NCBI RefSeq assembly: GCF_000426285.1
Contig: NZ_AUFB01000009.1
Location: 173,787-237,786, forward strand
DNA: 64,000 nt
Direction of reading: 5' to 3'
Source of the DNA: Rhizobium leucaenae USDA 9039
GTDB taxonomy: Bacteria > Pseudomonadota > Alphaproteobacteria > Rhizobiales > Rhizobiaceae
Shown: one piece after another, positions 60,109 to 64,000 of the stretch
Position numbering within the stretch: the stretch's first letter is position 1
How the letters are laid out: the number at the start of each line of letters is the position of its first letter
The notes under the pieces: model-generated
Database searches by the model: none
What the model was told of the DNA's origin: nothing
Seen by the model: the letters and a program-made list of their open reading frames with translations, nothing else
Program-made: the position numbers and the translations under genes

Positions 60109-62135
60109 GCTCGATCGATCCAATCGCTGTCTTCCGTACCGAGGCTGCAGAATGCCTGGAGCAGATCGAGGCAGGCCTTTTGGATCTCACGCATCGGCTA
60201 GACGATAGGCCTTTGATCGACGCCGTGTTCCGCAGCCTTCATACGCTGAAAGGCTCGGGCTCCATGTTCGGCTTCGATGCGCTTGCTGCCTTTACACATC
60301 ATTGCGAAACCGCCTTCGACCGCGTCCGCAAAGGCCAGGCGCCGGCAACGGCCGAGCTCGTCGCTGCCGTTCTGGACGCGCAGGATCATATGCGCGCCCT
60401 CGTCGACGATCCCAACGGCAATCACGACGCCACCAGCCAGCGCCTTCTGGCGCAGTTGCAAGCAGCGGTCGGCGGCGTCGGCGATGCTGCAAAGCCTGTG
60501 CAGGCGGTCGCCGCGACTGCGCCCGTCGCGAACAAGCGCAAGACCTGGCATATCCGTTTCAGCCTGCCGCTGAACGCGATGATCAACGGCACCAATCCGC
60601 TGGGTTTGCTGGACGAACTGCGCGATCTTGGCGAATGCCGCATTCTCGCCAACACCTCGGCCATTCCCCCGCTGAGCGCGCTAGCGCCGACGGAGCTGCA
60701 TCTTTCCTGGGATGTGACTGTTACGACCGAGCAGCCGCGCTCAGCCATCGACGATGTTTTCATCTTCGTTATGGACGACATGCAGCTCGATGTGGAGGAA
60801 ATCGATGGCAATGCGGTTGTTGGAGCGCCCGATGAGCCTGTCGTCTCGACCGTCCCGCAGGCGACCGCATCGGCCGCGCCGGCTGCTGCCGAGATTGTCC
60901 CCGTCAAACGCGAGGCGGTGGCATCTGCGGCGTCGGTTGCCGACCAGCGTCAGGCAAAAGTTGCGGAAAGCGTTCGCGTTCCGGCTGATCGCCTCGATGA
61001 ACTCATGGACCGTGTCGGCGAACTGGTCATAGCGCAATCGCGCCTCAGCCAGTTGGCGAGTGCCAGCGCCGATATCGGGCTGAGGTCGGTGTCGGAAGAG
61101 ATCGAGCGCCTATCTGGCGAACTGCGCGATACGATGATGGTGCTGCGCATGGTGCCGGTCGCGAGCCTTTTCAATCGCTTCCGCCGTCTGGTGCATGATC
61201 TGGCGCGCGAGACCGGCAAGGTTATCGAACTCGTCACCGAAGGCGAGACGACGGAGGTCGACAAGACCGTGATCGAACGGCTTGCCGATCCGCTGGTGCA
61301 TCTGGTGCGCAATTCCATCGACCATGGTCTTGAACCACCGGAAGAACGTCTTGCTGCCGGCAAGGCCAAAGCCGGAACGATTACATTGTCAGCCCGGCAA
61401 TCGGGCGGCGAGGTCATCATCTCGATCAAGGATGACGGCCGCGGCATCAATCGCGAACGCGTTCGCGCCAAGGCGGAATCGTCGGGGCTGATCCAGCCGG
61501 GACAGCAACTCAGCGATGCCGAGCTTCTGCAGCTCATCTTCGCGCCCGGATTTTCGACGGCGGCGCAGATCACCAATCTTTCCGGCCGCGGCGTCGGCAT
61601 GGATGTGGTGAAGCAGACGGTGGAAGCGCTGCGGGGCGCCATCGATATCGTCAGCCAGCCGGGGCAGGGGTCCGACGTGTCGCTGCGCATTCCGCTGACG
61701 CTCGCCATCATCGACGGCCTGCTCGTGCGCGTCGGCGCAGGGCGCTATGTCATTCCGCTGTCGGCGGTCGAGGAATGCCTGGAATTGTCGCTGGAAGAGG
61801 ATCTGCGTTCGCGCGGCCGCAGCTTCATTTCGCTGCGCGACAGCCTGGTGCCGTTCCTGCGGTTGCGAGACGTATTCCGCACCGGCACCAAGCCGGATGT
61901 GCATCAGAAGGTTGTCGTCATCTCCACCGGCACCGAGCGGGTCGGCCTTGTCGTCGACCAGATCATCGGCGACCACCAGACGGTGATCAAATCCATGTCG
62001 AAGCTGCACAATGACGTCGCCCACTTCTCCGGGGCGACGATCCTCGGTGACGGCAGCGTCGCCCTCATTCTCGATGTCGTGCATCTGGTCGCAGCCGGAC
62101 AGCAACAGGAGGCGCATCTGCGTGCAGCGGGATGA
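60105..62135 (+). CDS. cheA: Chemotaxis histidine kinase CheA
   Basis: A 676-residue kinase starting at ATG 60105 (MSSIDPIAVF), overlapping cheY as ATGA. The P1 (HPt) domain has His46 in FRSLHTLKGSGSMFGF. A second alpha/beta domain (about 140-230) may bind CheY or CheB. P3 dimer helices (VPADRLDELMDRVGELVIAQ) and the P4 ATPase follow, with N-box HLVRNSIDHGLE, G1 IKDDGRGIN and G2 GRGVGMDVV. The CheW-like P5 is at the C-terminus. No receiver domain is attached. It phosphorylates CheY and CheB in response to receptors. Confidence 0.96.
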   Translation: MSSIDPIAVFRTEAAECLEQIEAGLLDLTHRLDDRPLIDAVFRSLHTLKGSGSMFGFDALAAFTHHCETAFDRVRKGQAPATAELVAAVLDAQDHMRALVDDPNGNHDATSQRLLAQLQAAVGGVGDAAKPVQAVAATAPVANKRKTWHIRFSLPLNAMINGTNPLGLLDELRDLGECRILANTSAIPPLSALAPTELHLSWDVTVTTEQPRSAIDDVFIFVMDDMQLDVEEIDGNAVVGAPDEPVVSTVPQATASAAPAAAEIVPVKREAVASAASVADQRQAKVAESVRVPADRLDELMDRVGELVIAQSRLSQLASASADIGLRSVSEEIERLSGELRDTMMVLRMVPVASLFNRFRRLVHDLARETGKVIELVTEGETTEVDKTVIERLADPLVHLVRNSIDHGLEPPEERLAAGKAKAGTITLSARQSGGEVIISIKDDGRGINRERVRAKAESSGLIQPGQQLSDAELLQLIFAPGFSTAAQITNLSGRGVGMDVVKQTVEALRGAIDIVSQPGQGSDVSLRIPLTLAIIDGLLVRVGAGRYVIPLSAVEECLELSLEEDLRSRGRSFISLRDSLVPFLRLRDVFRTGTKPDVHQKVVVISTGTERVGLVVDQIIGDHQTVIKSMSKLHNDVAHFSGATILGDGSVALILDVVHLVAAGQQQEAHLRAAG

Positions 62136-62647
62136 GCGGAACAGCCATGAAATCCGACAATCTCTGGAATGGCATTCACTGGAATGAAAACGGCGAGCTT
62201 GAAGTCCTGACCTTCGATCTTGCCGGTGAAACCTTCGCCCTCGAGGCGGTCATGGTTCAGGAAATCCTGGACATTCTGCCGGAAACCGCCGTTCCCGGCA
62301 GCCAGCCCTTCGTGGGTAGTGTCATCAACTTTCGCGGCAAGGTGATCCCCCTTGCCGATCTCCGCCTCGCTTTCGGCATGGAAGCGGCGGAAGCGACTAT
62401 CGATAGCCGTATCATCGTTATCGAACTTGACCTGCAGGATGAACCCACGCTCGTGGGTCTGCGGACCGACAGGGTGAATGAAGTCACCACACTTGCAAAA
62501 GCTTCCAGCGAAGCACCGCCTAGCGTGGGGATGCGTTGGCGTCCCGACTACATCAACTGCCTGGTCAAGCGCGGTGGGGAATTCATCATTCTCCCCAATC
62601 TGCAGGCGATTTTTTCCGCCCGGCAAAACAAGGCGCTTTCCGCCTGA
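62132..62647 (+). CDS. cheW: Chemotaxis coupling protein CheW
   Basis: A 171-residue scaffold linking CheA to receptors. It has LEVLTFDLAGETFALEAVMVQEIL, the GSVINFRGKVIPLADLRLAFGM block and VGLRTDRVNEVTTL. It starts at ATG 62132, overlapping cheA as ATGA. The C-terminus (ILPNLQAIFSARQNKALSA) is normal. It lies 36 bases before a receptor gene, so a complete minimal array is encoded together. Confidence 0.95.
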   Translation: MSGTAMKSDNLWNGIHWNENGELEVLTFDLAGETFALEAVMVQEILDILPETAVPGSQPFVGSVINFRGKVIPLADLRLAFGMEAAEATIDSRIIVIELDLQDEPTLVGLRTDRVNEVTTLAKASSEAPPSVGMRWRPDYINCLVKRGGEFIILPNLQAIFSARQNKALSA

Positions 62648-62683
62648 CCATTGCGTGGCCGAATTTTCGAGGGAATCAAGACG

Positions 62684-64000
62684 ATGCGTCTAACGATCAA
62701 AGCCAAGCTGGTGGGGGCGTTCGCCTTCATCATCCTCATGCTGATAGGCACGGCCGGCTACGGCATCATGAGCCTCAGCGCTTTCAACGACACCATCAGC
62801 AACGTTCTCGAAGGCCCTGTCGCGCGTCTGGAGTTGACGCAGCAGGTCAACATCTCCCAGCTTCAGGTCGTCCGTCAGCAGAAGAACCTACTTGCTGCGC
62901 AGAGCGACGAAGACGCCAAGGCTGCGCTCGCTGCCGGCGACGTGGCACGCAAGCAGCTCGCCGACACATTCGCCGCCTTGGACAAGATCGCGACCGAAGA
63001 GAGCCGTACCCGTTGGGATGCCGTCGAAGCCGTTGCGGCGAAGTTCATCCAGGCGGACGATCAGATCCGGCAACTGCTAAAGGCAGGCGACAAGGAAGGC
63101 GCGAACAACATCTCCGTTACCGACGCCCGCAAGGCCGCCAATGACATCGGCAACGCTCTCGACGGTCTGCTCGCCACCGAGAAGCAGAAAATGAAGGAAG
63201 CGGATGACGGCGCCGATGTGCAATATGCCGGCTCCCGCCTCACCATGCTGGTTGCCGCAGGTGTGGCGCTGCTGATCGCCGCCGCAACCGCTTTTTGGAT
63301 CGCGAACACGATCAGCAAAGGTCTTACCCGCGCCAACACCGTCGTTCGAGAAGTTTCCGAGGGCGATCTGACGAAGACGGCTGAGATCACCAATCACGAT
63401 GAAATCGGCGAATTGCTCGGCAACGTCAATGTCATGATCGAACGCCTGCGCGGCGTCGTTGCCGATGCATTGGGCGCGGCCGACAACGTTTCCTCGGGCA
63501 GCCAGGAACTCTCGGCAAGCTCTGAGCAGGTGTCGCAGGGCGCGACAGAGCAGGCGGCATCTGCTGAAGAAGCCTCGGCTTCGATGGAGCAGATGGCGGC
63601 GAACATCAAGCAGAATGCCGACAATGCCGCCCAGACGGAAAAGATCGCTCGTCAGTCGGCCAAGGATGCGGAAGCAAGCGGCGATGCGGTGACCCGCGCC
63701 GTCAGCGCCATGCGCACCATTGCCGAAAAGATCGGCATCGTGCAGGAAATCGCCCGCCAGACCGACCTTCTCGCTCTGAACGCGGCGGTGGAAGCGGCGC
63801 GTGCCGGCGAACACGGCAAGGGCTTTGCGGTCGTCGCCTCGGAAGTGCGCAAGCTTGCCGAACGTAGCCAATCGGCGGCTGCCGAGATCAGCTCGATGTC
63901 GAGCGATACCGTCAAGGCTGCCGCCGAAGCCGGCGAGATGCTGGGCCGTCTGGTGCCGGACATCCGCAAGACGGCCGAACTCGTCTCCGAGATCAGCGCT
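62684..64000 (+). CDS. Methyl-accepting chemotaxis protein, 3' end cut
   Basis: An inner-membrane chemoreceptor, 439 codons in the window with no stop reached. The start is ATG 62684 ([10 protein letters not shown]). TM1 spans about 9-30, a four-helix-bundle sensor (4HB_MCP type) about 31-185, and TM2 about 187-208. HAMP follows (about 209-262), then the signalling domain, with the intact hairpin tip [20 protein letters not shown] at about 360-380. The ligand is not predictable. It follows cheW by 36 bases and probably belongs to the same operon. Confidence 0.93.
   Translation, partial: MRLTIKAKLVGAFAFIILMLIGTAGYGIMSLSAFNDTISNVLEGPVARLELTQQVNISQLQVVRQQKNLLAAQSDEDAKAALAAGDVARKQLADTFAALDKIATEESRTRWDAVEAVAAKFIQADDQIRQLLKAGDKEGANNISVTDARKAANDIGNALDGLLATEKQKMKEADDGADVQYAGSRLTMLVAAGVALLIAAATAFWIANTISKGLTRANTVVREVSEGDLTKTAEITNHDEIGELLGNVNVMIERLRGVVADALGAADNVSSGSQELSASSEQVSQGATEQAASAEEASASMEQMAANIKQNADNAAQTEKIARQSAKDAEASGDAVTRAVSAMRTIAEKIGIVQEIARQTDLLALNAAVEAARAGEHGKGFAVVASEVRKLAERSQSAAAEISSMSSDTVKAAAEAGEMLGRLVPDIRKTAELVSEISA

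Noticed and set aside
1..64000. CRISPR arrays, tRNA or rRNA genes, prophage, insertion sequences
   Set aside because: I looked for regular spaced repeats, cloverleaf-like segments, and transposase or integrase motifs and found none I could support. The only repeats are the coding repeats and short palindromes listed.

Overview
The window reads as a chromosomal segment of a member of the Rhizobiaceae, most likely Rhizobium or a close relative. The evidence is the high G+C coding pattern with dense, short-gapped operons, a Brucella/Rhizobiales-type Omp10 lipoprotein, homospermidine synthase, a GapR/DUF2312 protein, a BcsN-containing cellulose operon, and a STAS-CheY-CheA-CheW chemotaxis cluster. 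I see no phage, transposase, integrase, CRISPR array, rRNA or tRNA. Both edges cut genes: gltD on the left and a chemoreceptor on the right.

Layout. 0-5 kb: end of gltD, a serine-hydrolase-like protein, a DUF459 protein with a broken SGNH catalytic set, a lytic transglycosylase and divergent galU. 5-16 kb: an outer-membrane barrel protein, kdsD, an NfeD/SPFH membrane pair, a PDZ pseudoprotease, hemH, a 5'-nucleotidase fused to LysM, Omp10 and homospermidine synthase. 16.8-22.1 kb: a six-gene minus-strand run (pepF, pabB, class IV aminotransferase, YciI, NTF2-like, DUF3445). 22.3-29.5 kb: a sigma-54 response regulator, a DUF882 peptidase-like protein with a long disordered tail, and a LysR/SDR/tautomerase/DJ-1 group. 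29.5-38.7 kb: the cellulose operon bcsN-bcsA-bcsB-bcsZ-TPR (bcsK-like) on the minus strand, with no BcsC porin. 39-46 kb: GapR-like, DUF1244, N-formylglutamate amidohydrolase, DUF1036, pyk, an SBP56-family protein with a polytopic membrane partner, and a LysE exporter. 46-51.5 kb: threonine dehydratase, a tautomerase/cupin/DUF4865 operon divergent from a LysR gene, an alpha/beta hydrolase and a TPR protein. 51.5-57 kb: rpmJ, purK-purE, two small DUF465 proteins, an ArsR regulator, two Sel1 proteins and a divergent ThiE-like protein. 57.3-64 kb: chemotaxis genes, with a soluble degenerate MCP-like protein divergent from STAS-cheY-cheA-cheW-mcp.

How the genes work together. Envelope and surface functions dominate: peptidoglycan turnover (lytic transglycosylase, DUF882, LysM fusion), polysaccharide precursors (galU, kdsD), and c-di-GMP-responsive cellulose (PilZ motifs in BcsA). 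Metabolic genes cover folate precursor, heme, purine, polyamine and glycolytic steps. The chemotaxis cluster is translationally coupled by ATGA overlaps.

The most unusual signals are three proteins whose catalytic or signalling motifs are replaced although their folds look intact: the DUF459 protein (Ser to Phe, His to Asn), the HtrA-like protein (His, Asp and Ser all replaced) and the soluble MCP-like protein (altered hairpin tip plus a CheZ-like DxTxQ). Others are the BcsC-less cellulose operon, the repeat-linked nucleotidase-LysM fusion, and a repeated 8-10 base motif around the second LysR gene. All assignments come from reading the sequence; no database search was run.
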